Below, one piece after another: positions 18,514-31,760 of a stretch of 64,000 bases of DNA. The position numbers and the translations under genes are program-made. The stretch's first letter is position 1. Each line of letters opens with the position of its first letter. This DNA is from Rhinopithecus roxellana (lineage: Eukaryota > Chordata > Mammalia > Primates > Cercopithecidae), in NCBI RefSeq assembly GCF_007565055.1, contig NC_044551.1, forward strand, positions 94,270,089 to 94,334,088, in the 5' to 3' direction. The notes beneath the pieces were generated by a model. The model saw only the letters and a list, made by a program, of their open reading frames with translations. It did not search any database and was not told the origin of the DNA.

Positions 18514-20090
18514 ATTCCACCCCACCCCCTCCCAAATCTCATGCCATCACATTTCAAAATCAATTATGCCTTCCCAAGAGTACCCCAAAGACTTATCTTA
18601 TTTCAGCATTAACTCAAAAGTCCATAGTCCAACGTCTCATCTGAGACAAGGCAAGTCCCTTCAGCCTATGAGCCTGTAAAATCAAAAGCAAGTTAGTTAC
18701 TTCCTAGATACAATGTGGGTACAGGCATTGTGTAAAGACATCCATTTCAAATGGGAGAAATTGACCAAAAAAGTGGGGCTGCAAGCCCCATGCAAGTTTG
18801 AAATCCAGCAGGGCAGTGAAATATTAAGGCCCCAAAATGATCTCCTTTGACTCCATGTCTCACATCCGGGTTATGCTGATGCAAGAGATGAGTTCCCATG
18901 GCCTTGGGCAGCTCCACTTCTGTAGTTTTGTAAGGTACAGTCTCCTTCTCAGCTGCTTTCATGGGCTGGTATTGAGTGTTGGTGTTTTCCAGATGCACGG
19001 TGCAAGCTCTCAGTGGATCTACTATTCCAGAGTCTGGAGGATGGTGGCCCTCTTCTCACAGCTCCACTAGGCAATGCCACAGTAGAGATTCTGTGTGAAG
19101 GGCTCCAACCCCACATTTCCCTTCCACACTGCCTTAGCAGGGGTTCTCCATGAAGGCCCCATCCCTGCTGCAAAATTTCTGCCTGGACATCCAGGCATTT
19201 CCATACTTCTTCTGAAATCTAGGTAGAGGTTCCCAAACCCCAATTCTTGATCTGTGCATTCGCAGGCTCAACACCATGTGGAAGCTGCCAAGGCTTGGGA
19301 CTTGCACTCTCTGAAGCCATGGCCCATGCTCTACATTGGCCTCTTTCAGCCATGGCTGCAGCAGCTGGGGTGCAGGGCACCAGGTCCCTAGGTTGTACAC
19401 AGCATACAGACCCTGGGCCTGGCCCAAGAAACCACTTTTTCCTCCTAGACCTTTGAGTCTGTGATGGGAGGGGCTGCCATGAAGACCTCTGACATGCCCT
19501 TGAGACATTTTCCCCATTGTCTTGGGGATTCACGTTTGGCTCCTTGTTACTTACGCAAATTTTTGCAGGCAGCTTGAACTTTCTCCTCAGAAAATGGGAT
19601 TTTCTTTTCTAGCACATCTTCAGGCTGAAGAATTTCCAAAATTTTATGTTCTGCCTCCCTTATAAAACTGAATGCCTTTAACAGGACCCAAGTTACCTCT
19701 TGAATATTTTGCTGCTTAGAAATTTCTTCTGGGAGGTACCCTAAATCATCTCTCTCAAGTTTAAAGTTTCATAAATATCTAGTATAGGGGCAAAATGCCA
19801 CCAGTCTCCTTGGTATAACATAACAAGATTCACCTTTGCTCTGGTTCCCAGCAAGTTCTTCATCTCCATCTGAGATCAGCTCAGCCTAGATTTCATTGCC
19901 AATATCATTATCGACATTTTGGTGAAAGCCATTCGCAAGTTTCTAGAGAGTTCCAGTTTCTCACATTTTCCTGTCTTCTTCTGAGCCCTCCAAACTGTTC
20001 CAACTTCTACCTGTTATGCAGTTCCAAAGTCCCTTCCACATTTTTGGGTATCTTTTCAGCAGTGCCCCACTCTATTGGTACCAGTTTACT

Positions 20091-20443
20091 GTATTAGTCT
20101 GTTCTCACACTGCTGATAAAGACATACCCAAGCCTGAGCAATTTACAAAAGAAAGAGGTTTATTAGACTTACAGTTCCACATGGATTGGGAGGCCTCACA
20201 ATTATGGTGGAAGGCAAGGAGGAGCAAGTCTCATTCTACATGGATGGCAGCAGGCAAAGGGAAAGCTTGGTCAGGGAAACTCCCTCTTATATAACCATCA
20301 GATCTTGTGAGACTTGTTGATTATCATGAGAACAATATGGGAAAGACCTGCCTTCATGATTCAGTTACCTCCTACAAGTTCCATCCCACAATATGTGGGA
20401 ATTCAAGATGAGATTTGGGTGGGGACATAGACAAACCATATCA
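20091..20443 (-). repeat. THE1-type LTR (5' LTR of the antisense element)
   Basis: It has the same ends as the partner LTR, with TGTATTAGTCTGTTCTCACA at the left and AAACCATATCA at the right. Confidence 0.9.
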
Positions 20444-20689
20444 AATATCAATGCTATAACATTATATCAATATTCTGTATTACATTTATGCATTTCAGTT
20501 TGATATATTAGGTAGTTCCCAGATTTAGGATATTATGAAAAACATTGTTATTAATATAGCATTACTTTTTTTGGTGCTGTGTGGTAGACATGAAGACATC
20601 CCACCTAGGTCACTCTTCAAGGAGGACATCTATGTAGAGCTTGGAAAGCACCTCTTCACAGGGCAGTAGGTGATTGAATGAGTGCATAA

Positions 20690-20870
20690 AGGGGAATTGC
20701 CAGATGCTTATAAAACCATCAGATCTCATGAAACTCACTCATTATCATGAGAACAGCACAGGGGAAACTGACCTCTTGATTCCGTTACCTCACCTGGTCC
20801 TGCCCTTGACATGTGGGGATTACAATTCAAGGTGAGATTTGGGTGGAAACACGGAGCTGAACCATATATA
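20690..20870 (-). mobile_element. Partial THE1/MST LTR, antisense
   Basis: It carries TATAAAACCATCAGATCTCATGA through GAGATTTGGGTGGAAACACGG, matching the right-hand half of the neighbouring LTRs but more diverged. The left half is missing. Confidence 0.8.
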
Positions 20871-21677
20871 GAATCTTTTAGATTATTTTTATTCATATTA
20901 TTTTGAATGAGGAGACACCATGATGTTTATGAATATATTATATATTGAATTTTTTGGGTTTTTTTTGTGTTGTGCTATCTTAGATCACTGGCACAAATTT
21001 GAACAGAAGTAGTGAATGTGGGTAACAATATATTTGTAATAATTCATGATAGTTTTCTCTATACATGCATTAAAAAGGACATTTTATTTTTTCAATTTGC
21101 TTTGCTTTTAAAAGTTAGTATTTGTTAAATTTCATCAAATGTTTGAATACATCTATAAAGACAGTCATAAATATTTAATTTCCTATGTGATGATGCAGAA
21201 AGATTAATGTTAATTCTACATTGTCTTTGCATTCATGATTTATAAAACAGACATCTGTAATTTAATACTAATCTTATTTGTTTCTGGATTTTTATTTACA
21301 AATGTTTCATTTAATTTGTTTTTATGTGTATATATAAACTCTATGTTCTTGTCAGATTTTGTTATCATGGTTCTGCTGGCTTCACAAAAATACTTTTTAA
21401 ATACTTTCCCTGTTTCTTCACTTTAGAATGATATGTGTAGAGTTGCTATTATTTTGGCTTTAGCTATTAGGAAAAAATCACCGATAAGGTAATCTGTTTG
21501 TGGGATTTTTGGGGGGAAAATAATAGTTCAATTTCTTTAACTGGCATAATATAAGGTACAAGTGATTTTAAGTTGCCACACAATAAAAGGAACACAGAAC
21601 ATAGGTGAGATGCAAACTGTGACAGCATCATTTGCTTATCGGCCTCCTCAACTCTGGCTTCACTGAGCATGTCATTC
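20871..21677. other. AT-rich stretch, no gene seen
   Basis: No recognisable family in either strand. Confidence 0.5.
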
Positions 21678-21989
21678 CTCTAGACTCAGTGGCTCATGCC
21701 TGTAATCCCAGCATTTTGGGAAGGTTAGGCAGGCAGATCGCTTGAGCTTTGCAGTTTGAGACCAGCCTGGGAAACATGGTTAAATCTTGTCTCTACTAAA
21801 ATAAAAGAGTAAATAAATAAATATAGAAAAATTAGCCAGGCATGCTGGCATGCACATGTAGTCTCAGCTACTTGGGAGGCTGAGGATTACTTGAGTTCAG
21901 GAGGCGGAAGTTGTAGTGAGCCAAGATCGCACCACTTCACTCCACCCTTGGTGAAAGAGATAGACCCTGTCTCAAAAAAAAAAAAAAAA
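21678..21989 (+). mobile_element. Alu element, sense
   Basis: GACTCAGTGGCTCATGCCTGTAATCCCAGC begins the recognisable part, with a second monomer and a 16-A tail. The first bases of the usual GGCCGGGCGC start are missing or mutated. The mid-linker is expanded to an AAATAAATAAATA stretch. Confidence 0.9.
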
Positions 21990-22079
21990 GTCTAATATTT
22001 TGGTTCTTTTGCTTATCAGATACCAAGAATTATAATTGAGAATATTTATAGAATTTTAAAACAAAAATGTGATATAGTT

Positions 22080-22510
22080 AGTGAGTTGAATGATATATTC
22101 TCAACACATATGTTCAACTGAAACCTCTTATTTAGAATGAGTGTTTGCAGATGAAATGAAGGATCTGAAGAAGAGCTCATCCAAGATTTAACCAGACCCT
22201 AAATCTAATGATGAGTTTCCTCATAGGAGACAGAAAAGAAGACACAAAGATACACAGAGAATGAGTGAATGTGAAGACGGAGGCAGAAATTGTAGCAATG
22301 TGTCTCAGTCAGGGAACGCTACAGATTTCAGAAAACTACCAGAAACTAGGAGAGAGGCACGCACAGACTCTCCCTCAAAGCCACCAGGAGAAAGTCATTC
22401 TTATTTTAGGAGGCATCTAACCTCCTGAACTTGGAGATAATGAATTACTTTTGTCTTAAGTCACAAAGCTTTTGGTAATTTGTTATAGTGGCCCTAGGAA
22501 ACTAAAACAT
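22080..22510 (+). mobile_element. MLT1-like MaLR LTR, sense
   Basis: The 3' portion reads AATGAATTACTTTTGTCTTAAGTCACAAAGC then GCCCTAGGAAACTAAAAC, resembling the MLT1 LTR end. The upstream ACACAGAGAATGAGTGAATGTGAAGACGGAGGCAG region also fits MLT1. The left boundary is approximate. Confidence 0.7.
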
Positions 22511-24064
22511 GATCCTTCATGTATGGACAATAAAAGACAAAGTAACTTTGAGGTTCTACGATATTGAAAAATGTGATTAGTTTTTTTTCCACCTAGTTGT
22601 CTCTTGACAAATCCCTGAAGGCATTATATCTGTTCTCTCCTTCCACAGAGAAACTATTTGCTTTGGAGGAGAGTTTGTTTTCTCACGAAGGAAAATAATC
22701 CATTGAACATGTAAGCCTCTGATCCTTTTTTTTAATCCACAGGAGAATCAGAAGATGATTTTTCCATGACTAACACCCTGCCGACGAAAGAAACAAATAC
22801 CCCTTAAATTCTTATATTCTGTCTTTAAACAATTGAAATGCCTTTGACAATTGACCTGTACCGCAAAGTCTGTTTTCCACTCTTGATTCTATCGATCAGT
22901 AAACAAAGCCAGAGCCAGACTCTGTGCCTTTTTCTTGCTTAGAAAGCCTCAGTATAATCCTTGACCATTTGGAAAATAAAATAATTGTGAGCACTGAAAT
23001 GATTTTTAATAGGTAATTCACCAGTTTTAAAATTTTCATTTTATAGAATAGTCTTGGCTTCAGGCACATAGAAAACTTGTTTGATTATTCAAGTTACATA
23101 TTGTAATTAGTTATTTTTGTTTAAATGAGCCTGGTAAATTCTGTTTAATTATTTTTTAAAACATGGTCTGGAATTAAATCTTCTCTGTTTCAGAATACCT
23201 TCTCTTTATTATCTCAGAGTAGCATTAGAGCGTTTGATCATTCTGACTGTTTGTAATGCATAAATGATGAGTCCAGTGATGGCTTGTACACTTTTATTAA
23301 CTGAAATTACATGGACCCGATAGATAAACCAATGAACCTAATGAAGTCTATGATATCTTGTACAATCAAGTGCCTGTGTATATGTTCATTTTGCTGGTCC
23401 AAGGGGTATCTGAACCTCAAAAGGCAAAGAATCCCATTAATACTAGATGCAATTTGAGAACAGAAGCATAATCTTTGTTACTGAGATTTCAGGTGGAGCA
23501 TCCCACAGCGTCAGACTTTGTTAAGCTCAAATAAGAGAAGATATCCTAAGATAATTGAGAGCATATATCGTAGAGCCAGAAAATTGTTATTCTACATTTA
23601 TACACCCTATCATCATCTCTACTTCTACCATGATAGTAATACTCTGAATTCTGGAATTATGTTGATGGGAAGTACTTAAATCACACATTTTCCTGGTGTA
23701 TCATGGTACGTGCACTTTGCATCAGTCTTTAAATCTTCTATTTTTCAAACGGTTGTAGTTCTGAAATGGGAATCCTGTAACCTGTTCGGTAAATGTTATA
23801 GTTACTAACTTGCACAACTAGTAAATATGGACAATGCAAATGTCAAAATAAAAATTGATAACACAAATTCTATAAAGTCAAAGAGAATCAGAGAAGATAT
23901 AGGACACAACTATTTCGTATGTCCTTGAGAGCAAAGTGCCCTCATTCATCACAAATATTTGAAGTACATTATTCACCACTAATATTGAAGTACCAATGTG
24001 AGGTAAAATTTACGGATTGAGAAGAAGCAAATAACAAAAACAATGAAACAATCTTTTGATGTAT
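22511..24064. other. Unassigned stretch, no gene seen
   Basis: Moderately complex sequence with no long frame. The part around 22730-22970 looks like an old interspersed repeat but I could not name it. Confidence 0.4.
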
Positions 24065-24410
24065 ATGCACCTGTCTTGGTCTGTTTCATGCTATCATAAT
24101 TGAACACTGAAGACTGAGTAATTTAGAATAAACAGACATTTATTGGTTTACAGTTCTGGAGGCTGGAGTCTATTATCCAGGTGCTGGCACCTGTGAGGGC
24201 CTTTTTGCTGCATCATCAAATGGCGGAAGGTGAGAAAGCTAGAAGCGCAAGAGGGGGATGAATTTCCCCATTTATAATGGCACAAATCCACCCATGACGA
24301 TGGAGACTTCATGGCCTGTCACCTCTTGAAGGTCTCACCTCTTAATACTGTTAAATGGCAATTAAAATTCGAAATGAATTTTGAAGGAAACAAACTTTCA
24401 AATCATAGCA
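24065..24410 (-). mobile_element. MaLR/MLT1-like LTR, antisense
   Basis: GTCTGTTTCATGCTATCATAATTGAACACTGAAGACTGAGTAATTTA followed by TTTATTGGTTTACAGTTCTGGAGGCTGG is the reverse of an MST/MLT1-type LTR. The right end is approximate. Confidence 0.65.
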
Positions 24411-25090
24411 GTGTGCCGTTACAAATAATAATTGCACATGTTATCATTTAGTATTCATAAGGCCCTCATTCTATATCCTACAGCTGCCTTTTCTATATAT
24501 GGCAATGTGAAGGTAGGGGTGTGGGAGGAAAAATTTGTTGTCTATGAAGCTTGAAAGGTTTAGAAAAATACTTTTCAAGCAAAGAAATAATACAGTGGCA
24601 TAAAAAATAATAATTAAAAATTTAAAGATTACACAAGGACAACCACCACCACAAACATGTAATACCTGTAGGCTACGCCATTTTTTTTTTTTTTTTACTT
24701 TGCTAATGGAAAATTAGATCTATTTTATGCAAAGAACTAAGTATTCAAACACAATATGAGAGAAAAACTAAAATGTTTTTAATTGTTGAATTTGTCCATA
24801 TTTTACAAATTCAACATGGTTGGTTATGATTTCTGAAAAGTACCTAGGGCTCTGAATAATAAGCATTGCCTAGTATTCACAGTAATATACATTTGCTAGA
24901 CTCAAGAGTGTAGCATAGTTCCTGTAAATAGCATTTCTCCCCTTCAAAGAAAGAGTTACCATGCTGTATGAAAATCGTGTGATCCTTTAACTTCTCTCTG
25001 CATTTAAGTAATTAAGATTGATTTGAGAGTGAGTGTGGTGACATGCTGCACTTGCATGGTTATTCATTGTATAATGCTAGAGCAAAGCCC

Positions 25091-25100
25091 ATAAGGCATC
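25091..25100. repeat. L1 target-site duplication, left copy
   Basis: ATAAGGCATC at 25091-25100 recurs at 26170-26179, bracketing the antisense L1. Confidence 0.85.
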
Positions 25101-26169
25101 ATTTATTATTTTTTTATTTTTTATTATTATACTTTAAGTTCTAGGGTACATGTGCATAACGTGCAGGTTTGTTACATATGTATACTTGTGCCATGTTGGT
25201 GTGCTGCACCCATCAACTAGTCAGCACCTATCAACTCATCATTTACATCAGGTATAACTCCCAATGCAATCCCTCCCCACTCCCTCCTTCCCATAATAGG
25301 CCCCGGTGTGTGATGTTCCCCTTCCCGAGTCCAAGTGGTCTCATTGTTCAGTTCCCACCTATGAGTGAGAACATGCAGTGTTTGGTTTTCTGTTCTTGCG
25401 ATAGTTTGCTGAGAATGATGGTTTCCAGCTGCATCCATGTCCCTACAAAGGAGATGAACTCATCCTTTTTTATGGCTGCATAGTATTCCATGGTGTATAT
25501 GTGCCACATTTTCTTAATCCAGTCTGTCACTGGTGGACATTTGGGTTGATTTCAAGTCTTTGCTATTGTGAATAGTGCTGCAATGAAGATACATGTGCAC
25601 GTGTCTTTATAGCAGCATGATTTATAATCCTTTGGGTATATACCCAGTAATGGGGTGGCTGGGTCATATGGTACTTCTAGTTCTAGATCTTTGAGGAATC
25701 ACCATACTGTTTTCCATAATGGTTGAACTAGTTTACAATCCCACCAACAGTGTAAAAGTGTTCCTATTTCTCCACATCCTCTCCAGCACCTGTTGTTTCC
25801 TGACTTTTTAATGATTACCCTTCTAACTGGTGTGAGATGGTATCTCATTGTGGTTTTGATTTGCATTTCTCTGATGGCCAGTGATGACGAGCATTTTTTC
25901 ATGTGTCTGTTGGCTGTATGCATGCCTTCTTTTGAGAAATGTCTGTTCATATCCTTTGCCCACTTTTTCATGGGGTTGTTTGTTTTTTTCTTGTAAATTT
26001 GTTTGAGTTCTCTGTAGGTTCTGGATATTAGCCCTTTGTCAGATGAGTAGACTGCAAAAATTTTCTCCCATTCTGTAGGTTGCCTGTTGACTCTGATGGT
26101 AGTTTCTTTTGCTGTGCAGAAGCTCTTTAGTTTAATTAGATCCCATTTGTCAATTTTGGCTTTTGTTAT
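25101..26169 (-). mobile_element. 5'-truncated L1 (primate type), antisense
   Basis: On the plus strand it opens with a poly-T-like tail and TTTAAGTTCTAGGGTACATGTGC, the reverse of the L1PA 3' end. It then reads back through the 3' UTR into the ORF2 C-terminus. The minus-strand frame at 25699-26178 keeps 159 codons of ORF2 C-terminal sequence (DKWDLIKLKSFCTAKETTI; NRCWRGCGEIGTLLHCWW). It is truncated in ORF2 and flanked by ATAAGGCATC duplications, so it is a standard retrotransposition product. Confidence 0.93.
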
Positions 26170-26179
26170 ATAAGGCATC

Positions 26180-27762
26180 TTTTAAGGACAAGGAGCTCCA
26201 CACAGGCAGATGAGCTATTTCTGTAGGACATTATTTTGCTTTCTAAATTCAAGAGAAATATTTTAACAAATTGACATTTTGTTTCTCTCTTGAGCACTTA
26301 CCATGTTCAATGAAATAAACCACTGTTTGTTTCTATTGCTTACTATCTTCTATGAGTTCTTGCATGAAAAAGAGCTGAGATTTGCCTAGTTCGAAATTTT
26401 AATTGTAAATATAATTGTTTTCCTATTCTGCTAATTCTAACTAAATTGTGATGAGTCAAAATCATTTTAAATTGAGAATATGGAGGTTGCATTATTTTTT
26501 GTAGAAAATGAATCCACAGAGGACATGTAAATCCTATGAATTCCAGCTTGTTATGAATTGCTTACAAAATGGAAAGACTATAGAGTCAGTAATACTTTGC
26601 AATGATTATAAATTTCAGATGGTTTATGCTAATTTCCATTATTTGTATAAATGTCTCTATCTGGGCACATGTACAGTTGGAATCCTTGTAAGTCATAATT
26701 ATTTGCTGCAATTCATAGGTGGGTGTTCACATCAAGTGTTTTTTCCCTGCTTCAGTGAACTTCCTCAGAACTTATTTACGTGATTAAAAATAATCTGGTT
26801 CTGAGTTCTCTTGAAATGGTTTACTGTTTTTCTCTCCAATATAAGTGTAATATGCAGACTAAGAAACTAAAATTGTTTGATTTTTTATGTGCTAACAGAG
26901 GACAAAGGCAGCACAGGCCATATCTGTCTTCAATTGGATGTACAATTGGTAGGGTAACAATAGACTGCTCTTGAGGTAAGCAGTAAGAATAAGAAATTAA
27001 ATCAAAAGTCATTTTGCTTAGTATACTACAACAATGGAGAATTTTTTTTTAATATGAAGGTTACTTAATTTTCCAGAGTAACTCTATTGCATCCAGTGGT
27101 GTAATTCACAATTTATAAGGATGAAGCAAAGTTACCTATGACCTATTACATAATGTATAAACCTCTTCTTACAGAGAATGATGTGTCTAAGAGGAATAAA
27201 AGTGAAGCATTACATTTTATTTTCTTCAAAATTAAATATTAACAACTTTCTTAACCTGATCATGGGAAAAGTAAGCTGCTACCACCCATTCCAATCTATA
27301 TGTGGTACTTTTATTTAAGAATTAAAACTAATGATTCAAGAACTAACTTAAGTCCTATTTTATTTACAATGGTTCCTGAATATAAGAACACATACTGTAT
27401 TTGCTCTATATCCATGTAGGACCTAATTAGAAAGCTGGGCTCCATATAGAAAAACCAATGAATATTTTTTGATTGATAATGTCCAAAATGACAGAGTTTC
27501 CCATCTGTAGCCATACAAACATGCATTTTATTTTGAACTTTCATTTTGTTATAATTCTTTATGATTTTATTGGCAAAACCAATAAAATAATACATTATTC
27601 TTAAAGATAAAGGAACACATGCTAAAACACAGGTACATTATACATGTTTACCTAAAGTACTGTAGGGTTGTTTTCACGTTGAAAAACACATTTGTCTGTA
27701 TACTTTGGAAAATCAAACTGATCTAATATAATTTCATTAAGTCTTTAAACAAAAAATTCTTT
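26180..27762. other. AT-rich stretch, no gene seen
   Basis: Short frames on both strands without family resemblance. No repeat recognised by eye. Confidence 0.5.
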
Positions 27763-27778
27763 AGAAATGTATGCAACT

Positions 27779-29413
27779 AACAAATGGAAGCACATTCCAT
27801 GCTCATGGATAGGAAGAATCAATATCATGAAAATGGCCATACTGCCCAAGGTAATTTATAGATTCAATGCCATCCACATCAAGCTACCAATGACTTTCTT
27901 CACAGAATTGGAAAAAAACTACTTTAAAGTTCATATGGAACCAAAAGAGAGCCCACATTGCCAAGACAATCCTAAGCCAAAAGAACAAAGCTGGAGGCAT
28001 CATACTACCTGACTTCAAACTATACTACAAGGCTACAGTAACCAAAACAGCATGGTACTGGTACCAAAACAGAGATATAGACCAATGGAACAGAACAGAG
28101 GTCTCAGAAATAACACCACACATCTACAACCATCTGATCTTTTTTTTATAAAAACAAGAAATGGGGAAAGGATTCCCTATTTAATAAATGGTGCTGGGAA
28201 AACTGGTTAGTCATACGTAGAAAGCTGAAACTGGATCCCTTCCTTATACCTTATACAAAAATTAATTCAAGATGGATTAAAGACTTAAATGTTTCACCTA
28301 AAACCATAAAACCCTAGAAGAAAACCTAGGCAATACCATTCAGGACCTAGGCATGGGCAAAGACTTCATGACTTATGGCAACAAAAGCCAAAATAGACAA
28401 ATGGGGTCTAATTAAACTAAAGAGCTTTTGCACAGCAAAGGAAACTACCATCAGAGTGAACAGGCAACCTACAGAATGGGAGAAAATTTTTGCAATCTAT
28501 CCATCTGACAAAGGGCTAATATCTAGAATCTACAAAAAACTTAAACACATTTATAGGAAAAAGTCAAACAACCCCATCAAAAAGTGGGTGAGGATGTGAA
28601 CAGACATTTCTCAAAAGAAGACATTTATGCAGGAAACAGACACATGAAAAAATGCTCATCATCGCTGGTCATCAGAGAAATGCAAATCAAAGCCACAATG
28701 AGATACCTTCTCATACCAGTTAGAATGGTGATCATTAAAAAGTCAGGAAACAACAGGTGCTGGAGAGGATGTGGAGAAATAGGAACACTTTTACACTGTT
28801 GGTGGGAGTGTAAAATAGTTCAACCATTGTGGAAGACAGTGTGACGATTCCTCAAGGATCTAGAACTAGAAATATCATTTGACCCAGTGATTCCATTACT
28901 GGGTATATACCCATAGGATTATAAATCATGCTGCTATAAAGACACATGCACATGTATGTTTATTGCAGCACTATTCGCAATAGCAAAGACTTGGAACTGA
29001 CCTAAATGTCCGTCAACGATAGACTGGATTAAGAAAATATGGCACATATGCACCATGGAATACTATGCAGTCATAAAAAAAGCGATGAGTTCATGTCCTT
29101 TGTAGGGACATGGATGCAGCTGGAAACCATCATTCTGAGCAAACTATCACAAGGACAGAAAACCAAACACTGCATATTCTCAACTGTATGTGAAATTGAA
29201 CAATGAGAACACTTGGACACAGGGTGAGGAACATGACCTACTGGGGCCTGTTTTGGGGTGGGAGGAGGGGGTAGAGATAGCTTTAGGAGAAATACATAAT
29301 GTAAATAACAAGTTAATGTGTGCAGCACACCAAAATGGCACATGTATACATATGTAACAAAACTGCACATTGTACACATGTACCCTAGAACTTAAAGTAT
29401 AATTTAAAAAAAA
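27779..29413 (+). mobile_element. 5'-truncated L1 (primate type), sense
   Basis: It begins inside ORF2 and runs through the ORF2 C-terminus in several broken frames (27767-28012, 28375-28599, 28584-28844), then the 3' UTR to a short A-tail. It is flanked by a 16-bp duplication with one mismatch: AGAAATGTATGCAACT at 27763-27778 and AGAAATATATGCAACT at 29414-29429. Multiple stops mean no active ORF2 protein. Confidence 0.95.
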
Positions 29414-29429
29414 AGAAATATATGCAACT

Positions 29430-30633
29430 TTGCATAAAGCAAGAACATTTAATTCTGAGTTAATGTAACTATGTTAATGCTCAATGTTTTTACATTTAAG
29501 TGAATAAAAATTTTCCTACGAAACTGTAAAACAATTTAAATTTACATACACCTCTAACATTTGTGAGGCTCAGGGAATGAGTATAAGTGAAGATGTCTAC
29601 ATTACATGCCAAGAATTTAAGGTTATAAACCAAGCTAAGAAACAATTAAATAAAATATGCTTGTCCTCCTACCTTAACAAATGAGACTTCAGTGTTGAAA
29701 TTGAAAAATGTATATAAAGTTATCTGTGCATATTACTGCTAGACAACTATCAAAAATAATTGAATGTAAATTTTAATGCCCATGGTTCTACTGATAGCCA
29801 ACAACGTGGTGGAGGATGTAATTTATAAATCATTTTATATTTATAGTAAGCATAATTTTTCTTGCCTTCCTTTCCAGATAAGCAATAATTAGGTTATTAA
29901 ATTTAGGCTGTTTTCACATGTTTTCTTCTATCTATAGCACATGTATAAGTGCTTAGACTACAATTTTATTCAATTGTATTAGAGGTGTACAATATTTTCC
30001 TAAAGTACAAATGGAATGAAATATTTTTTAAAATATAAGAAACAATGTACATTTTTATAAAAGCCAATATTCTTATAAAATACCTAAATTGATATTAAAA
30101 TGTAATAAAATAAAACTAATTTTAACCAAATATCATTGAATGTTTTTGTAAAATAAAACTACAATTTCACCCCCAAAGTCTCTCTGATTTTCAACATAAG
30201 TTATTAGCATCAAGCTTTACACATTTTACATGTAAAATTATATATACATAGATTTCAGAGAGTCATAAATTGTTGAAAATTATGTATGTTCCTTACTCTC
30301 CAATTCCTACACGTGATGCATTAATTTTTGAATAATGATACAACTAAAATTATAGCAATAAAGAGATTCAAGATACCCATGTTAGCGTTATTAGATGATA
30401 CTACTTAACAAAATATATCTTTCATTGGTGCAATTTCAGTGGAAGGAAATGACAATTATTATTGTTTTTTCTTCCTTCCTAGTTGCTTCTGCCACTGATA
30501 TCCTCCTCACACTTTGAATCAATATCCATCTCTAAAGTCTGTTGGGGCACACAAACCACACAAATTCACAGAATCTAGATGAGATAATCTTTTTTTTTTA
30601 TTTTTTATTTTTTGGGACAGTGTGAAACAGGAC
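29430..30633. other. AT-rich stretch, no gene seen
   Basis: No family resemblance in either strand; T-runs near 30591-30613. Confidence 0.5.
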
Positions 30634-30947
30634 TTTTTTTTTTTTTTTTTTTTTTTTGAGACAGAGCCTTGCTGTGTTGCCCAGGCTGTAGTGCAGTGGC
30701 ACAATCTTTGCGCACTGCAACCTCCACCTCTCGGATTCAAGCAATACTCCTGCCTCAGCCTCCCAAGTAGCTGGAACTACAGGTGTGTGCCACCACACCC
30801 GGCTAATTTTTTTGTTTTTTATATTTTTAGTACAGACGGGGCTTTGACCATGTTAGCTAGGATGTTCTCTATTTCCTGAGCTCGTGATCTGCCCACCTCA
30901 GCCTCCCATAGTGCTGGGATTACAGGTGTGAGCCACCGCGCCCGGCC
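30634..30947 (-). mobile_element. Alu element, antisense
   Basis: A long T-run (about 23) is followed by GAGACAGAGCCTTGCTGTGTTGCCCAGG, and the element ends GAGCCACCGCGCCCGGCC. It is full length with well-kept CpGs, so relatively young. Confidence 0.95.
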
Positions 30948-31274
30948 ATGATATATGTTTTTAGGGCTAAAGTCACTCTGTGTCAGTGTTGCGTGTTAGA
31001 CACGTAGTGAGAGACTGTGCTTGATAAATGTATTTTTTTGAATTTGTGATATATAGAACCTTTGAAATCATGAAATCCAAGGCAGAGGTACCTCTTGCTT
31101 AGGTTTAAATAATTATTAATTACATATATTTTATTGAGCAAACGTTGAACAGAGGGACACTGGATTTTTACTCAGGTTTCTATAGGTGATTAAGATTCAC
31201 TAACATGGTAAACAAAGAATAAACATATATTAGAAATGTTCTTAGTATCTTCAAAACTAGCTTTAATGGGATAA

Positions 31275-31660
31275 GAACTCACTCCAGAAAACATAGCAGT
31301 GGCAAGTCAATTTTCAAAAATATGACGCCAAAAACATTCAAGCTGAGACCCGAATACGAAATGCAATCTCATTTACAACAACCACAAATAGAATAAAATA
31401 CGTAAGAATACAACTAACCAAAGGGGTGAAATGTCTCTATGAGGAGAATTACACACCACTACTGAAGGAAATAACAGATGACACAAATAAATTAAAAAAC
31501 ATACCATGCTTATGGATTGGAAGAATCAACATCATTAAAATGGCCATACTGCCCAAAGCATTTTAAAGATTCACTGCCATTCCTATGAGACTACCAATGC
31601 CATTTTTTACAGAATTAGAAAAAAAATTCTAAAATTCACAAATAATTCAATACCCAAAAA
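31275..31660 (+). mobile_element. L1 ORF2 fragment, sense
   Basis: The stretch TGTCTCTATGAGGAGAATTACA through TGGATTGGAAGAATCAACATC and AAAATGGCCATACTGCCCAAAGC is L1 ORF2 endonuclease/RT-region sequence, in pieces and with stops. Confidence 0.88.
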
Positions 31661-31690
31661 TGAAAACATGAATACAAGGACATTTTCTGT

Positions 31691-31760
31691 GTGGAACAGT
31701 GGAATTGTTCCACAGTAGGAATTACCAGCATTCCTACTGGATTACCAGCAGTAGGAATTT
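31691..31760. repeat. Compound inverted and direct repeat
   Basis: GTGGAACA (31691-31698) pairs with TGTTCCAC (about 31706-31713). CAGTAGGAAT (31713-31722) is inverted at 31730-31739 and repeated directly at 31749-31758. ATTACCAGCA appears at 31721-31730 and again at 31741-31750. Confidence 0.85.

Larger units (their letters stand above)
18172..20443 (-). mobile_element. Complete THE1-type MaLR retroelement, antisense
   Basis: Two antisense LTR copies (18172-18513 and 20091-20443) run from TGTATTAGTCTGTTCTCA to AAACCATATCA, the reverse of the THE1/MST LTR ends. They bracket about 1.58 kb of THE1-like internal sequence. The retroelement therefore reads right to left with its 5' LTR at 20091-20443. 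Open frames inside are short and do not amount to a gene. I found no clear 5-bp target duplication (left flank AGGCT, right flank AATAT). Confidence 0.9.

Noticed and set aside
19134..19517. Antisense open frame of 127 codons, a possible gene
   Set aside because: It lies in the internal region of the THE1-type element, and the overlapping frames on both strands are of similar length, as expected from GC-richer repeat DNA.
25699..26178. 159-codon antisense frame with clear protein similarity
   Set aside because: It is the C-terminus of L1 ORF2 in a 5'-truncated element, not a host gene.
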